NCBI GenBank assembly: GCA_963829955.1
Contig: CAWHKS010000019.1
Span: 310,001-374,000, forward strand
Source of the DNA: DASTFY01 sp963829955
GTDB taxonomy: Bacteria > Actinomycetota > Acidimicrobiia > Acidimicrobiales > Ilumatobacteraceae
Reading direction: 5' to 3'
Length of the DNA: 64,000 nucleotides
Both the position numbers and the translations under genes were made by a program. This document shows positions 1 to 8,135 of the stretch, piece by piece. Numbering within the stretch: position 1 is the first letter of the stretch; every line of letters begins with the position of its first letter. The notes below the pieces were generated by a model. That model worked only from the letters and a program-made list of their open reading frames with translations, made no database searches and was not told the origin of the DNA.

Positions 1-349
1 ACAGCTCGCTCGTGGTGTCCCATACCCCGCCCCGCGTCCCCTCGGCGGCGGCGTTGACGAGCCCGTGGACGACACCGAAGCGGGCGTCCACCTCGCTCAT
101 CACTCGCTCGCCCACGTCCGGTTCCGAGAGATCGGCGGACACGAACAACGCCTCGGTCCCGAGATCGCTGAGCGCGGCGGCCGCCGCCTCGCCCTTGGTC
201 GGGTCCCGGCCGACGATGGCGACGCCAGCGGCCCCGCGGGACGCGGCCAGCCGAGCCGTGGCCTCACCGAGACCCTGCACACCGCCGGTCACCACGACGA
301 CCTTCCCGTTCAGTCTGGCCGGATCGCTGTCCACCATCTCCTCCTCCAT
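1..349 (-). CDS. SDR-family oxidoreductase, partial (C-terminus beyond the window)
   Basis: This is the N-terminal 116 residues of a short-chain dehydrogenase/reductase, running off the left edge. The Rossmann entry reads KVVVVTGGVQGLGEATARLA, which is the TGxxxGxG cofactor motif. It is followed by VGRDPTKGEAA, an acidic SADLSEPD and VNAAAEGTRGG, which matches the usual NAG position. The catalytic Ser-Tyr-Lys part is not visible. I chose ATG at 349; a second in-frame ATG lies at 337. It begins five bases after the iolD stop, so it is probably the last visible gene of the inositol operon and may oxidise or reduce an inositol-derived ketone. The substrate cannot be read from this fragment. Confidence 0.85.
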   Translation of the reverse strand, partial: MEEEMVDSDPARLNGKVVVVTGGVQGLGEATARLAASRGAAGVAIVGRDPTKGEAAAAALSDLGTEALFVSADLSEPDVGERVMSEVDARFGVVHGLVNAAAEGTRGGVWDTTSEL

Positions 350-354
350 GCCGG

Positions 355-2208
355 TCACCAGCCCACCCGTTGCGCGGCCTTGCCGGCGTCCATGGCCTCC
401 CGAGCCGCGACCACGGACGGCCGGGAGCTGACCTCGGGCACTCCGACCTCCCAGAACGCCCCGCCGCCCGTCCAGTCGTAGGCCGACGTGTCGATGGCGA
501 TGACGTAGGTACGGTCCGAGGCCCGCGCCCGCTCCATCGCCGCTTCGAGCTCGGCCACCGACGCGACCTTCTCGGACCGGCAGCCCATCGCCGCGGCGTG
601 CGCGGCGAAGTCGACCGCCACCACGTCCTGCACCTTGGAGTCGACGATCAGGTTGTTGAACGGCGCGCCACCCTGGTTGACCTGGAGGCGGTTGATGACG
701 GCGAACCCGCCGTTGTCGCACACGATGACCACGAGCTTGTGGCCCGACAGCACAGAGCTGTACAGGTCCGAGTTCATCATCAGGTACGAGCCGTCGCCGA
801 CGAAGACGATGACCTCACGGTCGGGCAGCGCCATCTTCGCCCCCCACGCGCCTGAGATCTCGTAGCCCATGCACGAGTAGCCGTACTCCATGTCGATGGA
901 ATCGAGCCCCTTGGCCCGCCAGCCGCTGTTGAGCTCGCCCGGGAAGCCGCCAGCAGCGGCGAATGCGTAGTCGGTCGGGAGGGCGAGGCGGTCGACGGCC
1001 CCGACGACCTGAGCGTACGTCGGCTTCTCCTCCTGGCCCGGCGCGCTGGGGCTGGCGATCTTGTCGACGTAGGCGTGGTACTGGGCTGTCTCCACCGACG
1101 CGCGATCGGTCCAGTCGTCCGGGGCCCGCCATGCGCCGACGCGGGTCGACAGCTCCCGCAGACCCTCGCGCGCATCGGCCACGAGCGGATGGGCGAGGTG
1201 CTTCACGGCGTCGAAGCTGGCCGTGTTCAGCCCGATGAACCGCACCGATTCGTTGGCGAACACTGTCCACGATCCGGTCGTGAAGTCCTGCAGCCGGGAC
1301 CCGACGGCGAGCACAACGTCGGCTTCCCCGGCCAGCGCGTTGGCCGACGTGCACCCCGTCGAGCCGATCGGCCCGGCGTTGAGCCGGTGTGCCGACAGCA
1401 GCGTGGCCTTGCCGGCCACCGTCTCCACGACCGGGATGTTGTGCCGCTCGGCGAAGGACCGCAGCTCTTCCTCGGCGAGCGAGTAATGGACACCGCCCCC
1501 GGCGACGATCAGCGGCTTCGTGGCCTCGCCGAGTACAGCCGCCGCCCGCGCCAGCTGGCCCTCGTCCGGACGGGGTCGGGGGATCTCGTGGACGGTCGTG
1601 TCGAAGAAGCGGGCCGGATAGTCGTAGGCCTCCGCCTGGACGTCCTGAGGGAGGCCGAGGAAGGCCGGGCCACACGTTGCCGGGTCCAACATCGTCGCCA
1701 CCGCGTGGGGAAGGGTGTGGACGACCTGCACCGGCTTGACGATGCGGTCCCAGTACCGGGTGACGGGCTTGAACGTGTCGTTCACGGTCACCGACGGGTC
1801 CCCGAAGCCCTCCACCTGCTGCAGAACGGGATCGGGGATGCGGCTGGCGAAGGTGTCGCCCGAGAGCAACAGGACGGGGAGGCGGTTGGCGTGGGCGACC
1901 GCGGCCGCCGTCACCATGTTGGTGGCGCCGGGCCCGATGGAGCTGGTGGCCACCATGATCTGGCGCCGTCGCATGGCCTTGGCGTAGGCGACAGCGGCGA
2001 GGGCCATCCCCTGCTCGTTCTGGCCCCGCCACGTCGGCAGGTCGTCCTTGGCCTCCTCGAGCGCCTGCCCGAGGCAGGTCACGTTGCCGTGCCCGAAGAT
2101 GGCGAACACGCCGGGGAACAGCGGCCCCTGCTCGCCGTCGATCTCGATGCGCTGTGCGATCAGGTAGCGGACGATGGCCTGGGCGGTCGTCAGGCGCACG
2201 GTCTTCAT
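355..2208 (-). CDS. iolD: 3D-(3,5/4)-trihydroxycyclohexane-1,2-dione hydrolase (IolD)
   Basis: IolD is a thiamine-diphosphate enzyme that opens the cyclohexane ring of trihydroxycyclohexane-dione to 5-deoxy-glucuronate in myo-inositol breakdown. The 617-residue product has the three-part ThDP-enzyme layout. The N-terminal Pyr domain holds GHGNVTCLG and the WRGQNEQGMA glutamate region. The C-terminal PP domain holds the GDG motif in VFVGDGSYLMMNSDL, followed by VIVCDNGGF. The start is ATG at 2208, preceded by the strong ribosome site GGGAGGAACGAC; the frame is open 20 codons further upstream but without support. The length is close to known IolD proteins. It overlaps the upstream dehydrogenase gene by four bases, which implies translational coupling. 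Confidence 0.93.
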   Translation of the reverse strand: MKTVRLTTAQAIVRYLIAQRIEIDGEQGPLFPGVFAIFGHGNVTCLGQALEEAKDDLPTWRGQNEQGMALAAVAYAKAMRRRQIMVATSSIGPGATNMVTAAAVAHANRLPVLLLSGDTFASRIPDPVLQQVEGFGDPSVTVNDTFKPVTRYWDRIVKPVQVVHTLPHAVATMLDPATCGPAFLGLPQDVQAEAYDYPARFFDTTVHEIPRPRPDEGQLARAAAVLGEATKPLIVAGGGVHYSLAEEELRSFAERHNIPVVETVAGKATLLSAHRLNAGPIGSTGCTSANALAGEADVVLAVGSRLQDFTTGSWTVFANESVRFIGLNTASFDAVKHLAHPLVADAREGLRELSTRVGAWRAPDDWTDRASVETAQYHAYVDKIASPSAPGQEEKPTYAQVVGAVDRLALPTDYAFAAAGGFPGELNSGWRAKGLDSIDMEYGYSCMGYEISGAWGAKMALPDREVIVFVGDGSYLMMNSDLYSSVLSGHKLVVIVCDNGGFAVINRLQVNQGGAPFNNLIVDSKVQDVVAVDFAAHAAAMGCRSEKVASVAELEAAMERARASDRTYVIAIDTSAYDWTGGGAFWEVGVPEVSSRPSVVAAREAMDAGKAAQRVGW

Positions 2209-3395
2209 GTCGTTCCTCCCAGTCGGACGACGTCCTGCCACGTGCCGGACTCGCAGGACCGCAACCACGCCGCCTGGAAGCTGACGTAGTCGAGCGCCTC
2301 CTCGAAGCCGGGCTGATAGGCCTCGCCGGCGGCCACCGCGGTCAGGAATTCGTGGTCTTCGATGGCGACGAGGTCCTCGAAGCCGATGCTGTTGGCGTCC
2401 CCGGGGACGAACTTCCCGTGGTACGGGTACCGGTCACCCCCGAACACGGTGGTGTAGCCGCGGGGCGCGCGGCCATCGTCGCCGACGACGTAGAGCTGCA
2501 GCTCGTTCAGGCGCTCCAGGTTCCAGCTTGCCGCGCCCTTGGTGCCGTAGAGGTCGAAGGCCATCTGGCTCTCGGGACCGATGATCGATCGTGAGCTCTC
2601 GAACGTCCCCTGCACGCCGTTACCGAAGACGACGAGCGCGGCCGCGAAGTCCTCGTTGGTGACCTCACCGGTCGGGTCGCCTGGCTGGCCCAACGCGTAG
2701 TGGCCGCGCGTCCCCGGCTGCGGCAGTGGTCGTTGCCGGATGAACGTCTCCTTGGTCCCCACGACACGGGCGATCGGACCGACGAGGAACGTCGCCAGGT
2801 CGACGGCGTGGCTCAGGATGTCGCTCGACACCCCATAGCCGCCCTCGGCCTCCAGGAATCGCCACGAGAGCAGGCCCATCGGGTCGCTCCCGTACATGGA
2901 GAAGAAGCGACCGCGGTAGTTCGTGAGCTGACCGAGGCGATCGGCCTCCAGCAGCTGACGGAGGTGCAGCACCAGCGGAGCCCAGCGGTAGTTGTAGCCG
3001 ACCCCGGTGATCACACCGGCCTGCCTCGCCGCCGCCGCGATGCGCACCGTCTGCTCCGGCGTCCCGCCGACGGGCTTCTCGCAGAACACGTGCTTGCCCG
3101 CCTGCGCGGCCGCGACACACAGCTCCTCGTGGACCATGTTGGGCGCGGTGACGATGACGACGTCCACTTCGTCGTGGTCGATGACGCGCCGCCAGTCGTC
3201 GGTCGCCCCTTCGAACCCGAACGCGCCCGACTCGTCCCGGCGGGCCTCCACGTTGTCGGCGCACAGCACCAGGCGGGGCTGGTAGACGCGGTCCGGGAAC
3301 AACGACGGCAGGCGCAGGAACGATCGGCTGTGGGCCTGACCCATCCAGCCCAGCCCCACGACGCCGATGCCGATCGCGGCGCGCGCGCTGCTCAT
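2205..3395 (-). CDS. Gfo/Idh/MocA-family oxidoreductase
   Basis: This is an NAD(P)-dependent dehydrogenase of the Gfo/Idh/MocA family, 396 residues. The N-terminal nucleotide-binding motif is GVVGLGWMGQAHSRSF, and HVFCEKPVGG carries the conserved EKP lysine. The C-terminal half has the family's substrate-domain pattern, including VSSDILSHAVDLATFLVG. Members oxidise sugar or inositol hydroxyls. It sits between iolD and a 2-hydroxyacid dehydrogenase gene, overlapping both by four bases. A role in feeding an inositol isomer or derivative into the pathway is inferred from that context. The ATG at 3395 has the ribosome site GGAGGGAACGAG. Sequence alone does not separate inositol 2-dehydrogenase from related activities. 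Confidence 0.88.
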   Translation of the reverse strand: MSSARAAIGIGVVGLGWMGQAHSRSFLRLPSLFPDRVYQPRLVLCADNVEARRDESGAFGFEGATDDWRRVIDHDEVDVVIVTAPNMVHEELCVAAAQAGKHVFCEKPVGGTPEQTVRIAAAARQAGVITGVGYNYRWAPLVLHLRQLLEADRLGQLTNYRGRFFSMYGSDPMGLLSWRFLEAEGGYGVSSDILSHAVDLATFLVGPIARVVGTKETFIRQRPLPQPGTRGHYALGQPGDPTGEVTNEDFAAALVVFGNGVQGTFESSRSIIGPESQMAFDLYGTKGAASWNLERLNELQLYVVGDDGRAPRGYTTVFGGDRYPYHGKFVPGDANSIGFEDLVAIEDHEFLTAVAAGEAYQPGFEEALDYVSFQAAWLRSCESGTWQDVVRLGGTT

Positions 3396-4342
3396 CTCGT
3401 TCCCTCCAGCGCCTCGGGGTTGACGACGTGGCAGGTGGCCGGGGGCAGGCCCGCGAGGACGCCGAGCGCGTTGTCGACCGCGTGCTCGTACAGCCGCAGG
3501 CGGCCGGCGCCGGTGGCCGAGGCGACGTGGGGGGTGACGAAGACGTCGTCCCGGCCGAGGAGCGGGTGATCAACCGGCAGGGGCTCGGGATCGGTGACGT
3601 CCAGTGCGGCCGCACCGACCTGACCGGCATCGAGCGCGGCGACGAGCGCCTCCTGGTCGACGAGCGGGCCGCGGGCGGTGTTGACGAAGATCACGCCGGA
3701 TCGGACCCGTGCGAAGGCGTCCGCGCCGAACAGACCGCGCGTGCCTTCGGTCAGGGGCGCGTGCACGGAGATGGCGTCGCTACGGGCCAGCAGGTCGTCG
3801 AACGACACCAGCTCGACGTCGAGATCGACCGCCGGCTCGAGGTACGGGTCGTGCGCGATCACCGTCATGCCCAGCGCCGCTCCGGCCCGGCCGACGCGGC
3901 GGGCGATGCGGCCGTAGCCGACAAGGCCCAGCGTGCTCCCGTCCAGCTCGACGCTGCGGCAGAGGCCGAAGTGGTCGCCGGCTCCCGCCCGCAACCGGGC
4001 CTGGTTCTCGGAGAGGCGCTTGGCCGCGACCAGCAGCAACGCAACAGCGTGCTCGGCGGTGGACACGGTCGGGGCGTCCGGCGCGATGCACACGGCGATA
4101 CCCCTCGCCGTGGCTGCGGCAACGTCCACGTTGTCGTAGCCGATGCCGGAGCGGGAGATCACCCGGGCGACCGGGCAGCGGTCCATGCGCTCGCCGTCCC
4201 AACGGCTGGCGCCCGCGATGATCCCCTCGGCCGCAGCCATGGCCTCCGGCTCCGGTCCGGACAGCCGGGCCCGCGCGGCGAGAGGGGTCATCATGGCCTC
4301 CGGCAGATCCCGGTCGAGGTAGAGCACCGGACCTTCAGGCAC
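3392..4342 (-). CDS. D-isomer-specific 2-hydroxyacid dehydrogenase
   Basis: This 316-residue protein belongs to the family that includes phosphoglycerate dehydrogenase. RSGIGYDNVDVAAATARGI is the substrate-loop signature. LGLVGYGRIARRVGRAGAAL is the NAD-binding GxGxxG motif. VNTARGPLVDQEALVAAL contains the catalytic arginine region, DVTDPEPLP the glutamate and VTPHVASAT the catalytic histidine. The start is GTG at 4342 with GGGAGGAGGG upstream. It overlaps iolB by eight bases. A hydroxyacid dehydrogenase is not part of the textbook inositol route, so this cluster may process an additional oxidised intermediate, but the substrate is unknown. Confidence 0.9.
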   Translation of the reverse strand: MPEGPVLYLDRDLPEAMMTPLAARARLSGPEPEAMAAAEGIIAGASRWDGERMDRCPVARVISRSGIGYDNVDVAAATARGIAVCIAPDAPTVSTAEHAVALLLVAAKRLSENQARLRAGAGDHFGLCRSVELDGSTLGLVGYGRIARRVGRAGAALGMTVIAHDPYLEPAVDLDVELVSFDDLLARSDAISVHAPLTEGTRGLFGADAFARVRSGVIFVNTARGPLVDQEALVAALDAGQVGAAALDVTDPEPLPVDHPLLGRDDVFVTPHVASATGAGRLRLYEHAVDNALGVLAGLPPATCHVVNPEALEGTR

Positions 4343-5258
4343 CAGAGCCCTCCTCCCGGTCGACCGGCCCGGCCGGGCTCGTCATCGGGCAGCGGGGGTC
4401 AACGGCCATGCCCTCCCAGGAGTTCCGCACCCAGTGGTGGGCGGGATCGTCGCAGAAGGCCATCGAGCGGCCGGGAGCGGGACCGGCCAGCACGTTCAGG
4501 TAATACATCGTGTAGCCGGGCGCGGCGACGCACGGACCGTGGTACCCGCGTGGGATGAGGAACACGTCGCCGTCGCGGACCTCGACCGTCTCGTCGATGG
4601 AGCCGTCACCGGTGTACAGCCGGTGGAGCCCGATGCCCTCGGGCGAGCACGCTTCCTCGCCGGCCCGGCCAATGCGGAAGTAGTAGAGCTCCTCGTTCTC
4701 GACCGGGCACTCCTCCGAGGCGTCGTGCTTGTGGGGCGGGTAGGAGGACCAGTTGCCGTCGGGGGTCAGCAGCTCGACGCACATGAGCGCCTCGGCGTGA
4801 GGCCAGGACTCCGGGCTCATGAAGTTCGTCACCTGCCGGGTCGCCGGTCCCGCGCCCCGGATCTCGATCGGGACCTCCTCGGCCGGGCCGTAGCGGGCGG
4901 GCAGCTTCGCCTCGCAGCGGGCGGAGGGCAGCGCGACCTCGCCGCCCGCACCCCCGGCCACCAGGGTCAGGGCGGTGTCGCGCCCGATGTAGGCGAAGTC
5001 TGTCACCCGCGAGAACACGCTTGTTCGCCCGGCCAGCTCGAAGCGCTGCCCGTCGGGCTCCACCACCAGCTCCGTGACCGACAACGGGAGCACGGCCACC
5101 TCGTCCGGCCCAGTCTGGAGCTCTCTCCGCTCCCCCGCGGCGAGGCGCAGCACCCGCAGGCCGGAGTATGTCCAGCCCGCCTGCTCCGGCGTGAGCGCCA
5201 CGGGATCGCTCGCCGAGGCCAGGGTGCCGGCGGGCCGGTGCAGCGACGGCTCAGCCAT
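4335..5258 (-). CDS. iolB: 5-deoxy-glucuronate isomerase (IolB)
   Basis: IolB isomerises 5-deoxy-glucuronate to 5-dehydro-2-deoxy-gluconate, the step after IolD. The 307-residue protein has the bicupin pattern of the family. The metal-site region reads SSYPPHKHDASEECPVENEE, and the second cupin contains DGDVFLIPRGYHGPC followed by YYLNVLAGP. The ATG at 5258 was chosen because the translation from there matches the family N-terminus, while the same frame extended upstream runs through the neighbouring gene in nonsense. It overlaps the aldolase-like gene by eight bases and the hydroxyacid dehydrogenase gene by eight, in a tightly packed operon. Confidence 0.92.
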   Translation of the reverse strand: MAEPSLHRPAGTLASASDPVALTPEQAGWTYSGLRVLRLAAGERRELQTGPDEVAVLPLSVTELVVEPDGQRFELAGRTSVFSRVTDFAYIGRDTALTLVAGGAGGEVALPSARCEAKLPARYGPAEEVPIEIRGAGPATRQVTNFMSPESWPHAEALMCVELLTPDGNWSSYPPHKHDASEECPVENEELYYFRIGRAGEEACSPEGIGLHRLYTGDGSIDETVEVRDGDVFLIPRGYHGPCVAAPGYTMYYLNVLAGPAPGRSMAFCDDPAHHWVRNSWEGMAVDPRCPMTSPAGPVDREEGSGA

Positions 5259-6153
5259 GGCCCGCTCCGGGTCGCACGATGCGAGCCGCCCGCGCGATGG
5301 CCCCGGCGACGTCGCCGTCCGGCGGGTAGAGCAAGGCCCGGCCGACCACCAGGCCCCGCACGTTGGGCACGCCCATCGCCTGCTCCCACGATGCGTACGT
5401 GGCCTCCGCGTCCGGGCCGGGAGCACCGCCGAGGATGAGCGCCGGGAGCGTCGTGACGGACAGCATGCGGGCAACGTCCTGGGCTGCGGGCACCTTGAGC
5501 CACGTGTAGGCGCTCGTGGTGCCGATCGCGGCCGCGACGGCGACCGCCCGCAGCAGCTTGTCGTCGTCGTCGAGGAGCTTGGCCGAGCCGTCCTCGGTGA
5601 TGTGGTACGGCAATGGCTCCACCATGATCGGCAGGCCGCGGCGGGCGAGCGCCGAGACGGCGCGGGCGCAGGCCTCCAGCGTCGGCGCGGTCCCGGCATC
5701 GTCATCGGCGATGCGGAGCAGCACCTTGCCGCCGTCCAGACCGCCGTGGGCGATGCCCTCGGCGTCGTAGGCCGTCATGCGGTCGTCGAGCTCCCAGCGC
5801 GCACCCATGAGGCCACCCCGGTTCATGGTCCCGAACGCGAGCTTGCCGTCGAGGGCGCCGAGGAGCGCGAGCTCCTCCAGCACGTCGGGGCTGCCGAGGA
5901 CACCGTCGACGCCCGGGTGGGCCAGCGACACGAGCAATCGCTCCAGCAGCTGGCGGCGGTCGACCATGGCGAAGGGGTCCCCGCCGACGCCGAGCATGCC
6001 GCGGGCGGTGTGGTCGGCGGCGACGATGAACAGACGGCCATCGGGGCCCAGCAAGGGCCGGCGAGACCGCGCCCGCAACGAATCGAGCGCGGCTTCCGGC
6101 TGGGTCGCGCGCTGCTCCAGCAGCTCCCGCCACCGATCATCGGCCAGCAGCAT
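5251..6153 (-). CDS. Cgl0158-family (beta/alpha)8-barrel aldolase-like protein
   Basis: This 300-residue TIM-barrel protein resembles class I aldolases of the DeoC/FbaB type and the Cgl0158 family that lies between iolC and iolB in corynebacterial inositol clusters. Visible elements are LFIVAADHTARGML at strand one, FGTMNRGGLMGARWELDDRM, GGKVLLRIADDDAGT with a candidate Schiff-base lysine, PIMVEPLPYH and TTSAYTWLKVPAA. The expected role is cleavage of 2-deoxy-5-keto-gluconate 6-phosphate, the IolJ step; that is inferred from position between iolC and iolB. ATG at 6153 is preferred because GGTGGGGGAG precedes it. It overlaps iolC by 17 bases. No separate iolJ or iolA is visible in the window. 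Confidence 0.85.
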   Translation of the reverse strand: MLLADDRWRELLEQRATQPEAALDSLRARSRRPLLGPDGRLFIVAADHTARGMLGVGGDPFAMVDRRQLLERLLVSLAHPGVDGVLGSPDVLEELALLGALDGKLAFGTMNRGGLMGARWELDDRMTAYDAEGIAHGGLDGGKVLLRIADDDAGTAPTLEACARAVSALARRGLPIMVEPLPYHITEDGSAKLLDDDDKLLRAVAVAAAIGTTSAYTWLKVPAAQDVARMLSVTTLPALILGGAPGPDAEATYASWEQAMGVPNVRGLVVGRALLYPPDGDVAGAIARAARIVRPGAGHG

Positions 6154-7108
6154 GGCGCTCCCCCACCAGGGCCTGGATGTCATCCAGCGTCGGCATGTCG
6201 TCCGCGCACATCAGACGCCCGGCCACGATGGCGCCCGCGGCGTTGGCGTAGCCAACGCACTCGGCGATGTCCCATCCCGACAGCAGGCCATGGCACAACG
6301 CGCCACCGAACGCGTCGCCGGCACCCAGACCACACACGACGTCCACCGGGTAGGGCGGCACCTGCTCACGCCGGCCCTCCGCCGTGGCCACCAGGACACC
6401 GTCCCGACCCAGCTTCACGACGGCCACACGCAGGCCGCGGGCCAGCAGCCGGTCGGCGGCCTCGGCCGGGTCGTCGGTGCCGACGGCGATCTCGCACTCG
6501 GCACGGTTGCCGATGGCCATCGTCGCCGCGTCCAGGGCGCGACCGACCTCCCGGGTCGCGCTGGCCGCGGCGTCCCAGAGCTGAGGGCGCCAGTCCAGGT
6601 CCAGCACGGTGTGCTGGTCGAGGCGTTCCCGGAGCCGTCTCTCTAGCAGGGCGTGGACAGTGGAGCGGCTGGGGTCGGCGGCCAAGGCGCCGGCGGCCAC
6701 CCAGAGGATCGGGACCGCGCCGGCCTGCTCGGCATCGACGTCGTCCAGGGTCAGGTTCAGGTCGGGCGCCTTGGGCTCCCGGTAGAAGATGATGCGGGGA
6801 TCGTCGGGCGGGTCGAGCACGGCGAAGGCGAGCGGTGTGGGCAGGTCCGGATCGGCGCCCACGAAGCGGGTGTCGACGGAGAACGTGTCCTCGAGCGCCC
6901 AGCGTACGTAGTCGCCGAAGGGATCGTCGCCCACCTTGGTGAACACGGCGGTGTGCCGGCCCAGGCGCGCGGCGGCTACGGCGACGTTGGTCGCCGTGCC
7001 CCCGATCGACTTGCGGAACGTGCGGACGTGCCGGAGCGGTGTTCCCAGTTGCTCGGCATAGAGATCGACGCTGATGCGCCCGATCGTGAGAACTTCCAGG
7101 ACGCTCAC
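6137..7108 (-). CDS. iolC: 5-dehydro-2-deoxygluconokinase (IolC), PfkB family
   Basis: IolC phosphorylates 5-dehydro-2-deoxygluconate with ATP. The 323-residue product is a PfkB/ribokinase-type sugar kinase. The N-terminal SIGGTATNVAVAAARLG is PfkB signature 1. VCGLGAGDAFGGALCHGLLS is signature 2, with the catalytic aspartate in GAGD. RVAVVKLGRDGVLVA and NAAGAIVAGRLMCADDMP are family-typical C-terminal segments. The start is GTG at 7108. About 120 bases with a hairpin separate it from the upstream ATPase gene, so it may have its own promoter or be read through from the transporter genes. Confidence 0.92.
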   Translation of the reverse strand: MSVLEVLTIGRISVDLYAEQLGTPLRHVRTFRKSIGGTATNVAVAAARLGRHTAVFTKVGDDPFGDYVRWALEDTFSVDTRFVGADPDLPTPLAFAVLDPPDDPRIIFYREPKAPDLNLTLDDVDAEQAGAVPILWVAAGALAADPSRSTVHALLERRLRERLDQHTVLDLDWRPQLWDAAASATREVGRALDAATMAIGNRAECEIAVGTDDPAEAADRLLARGLRVAVVKLGRDGVLVATAEGRREQVPPYPVDVVCGLGAGDAFGGALCHGLLSGWDIAECVGYANAAGAIVAGRLMCADDMPTLDDIQALVGERHAAGR

Positions 7109-7172
7109 CGGTGCGCAACCTGGCGCTCAGAGACTCTTCGGGCCCTGCACGGGCGGGGAGCACCGGTGAGCT

Positions 7173-7193
7173 GTTCGCTGCTCCGCAGCGAAC
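7173..7193. terminator. Hairpin between ATPase gene and iolC
   Basis: A perfect 9-bp inverted repeat (GTTCGCTGC / GCAGCGAAC, 3-base loop) lies in the 118-base gap between the ABC ATPase stop and the iolC start. There is no clear T-run on the minus strand. It could be a weak terminator, an mRNA-end stabiliser or an attenuator that separates transporter from catabolic expression. Confidence 0.45.
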
Positions 7194-7226
7194 AAGCAAC
7201 CGTTACATGGAGCTCGCTCCGCTCGC

Positions 7227-8093
<867 letters not shown>

Positions 8094-8135
8094 GTCGTGC
8101 CTCCAGTGGTGTGCCGCGCCGTCATCGGATTTCCC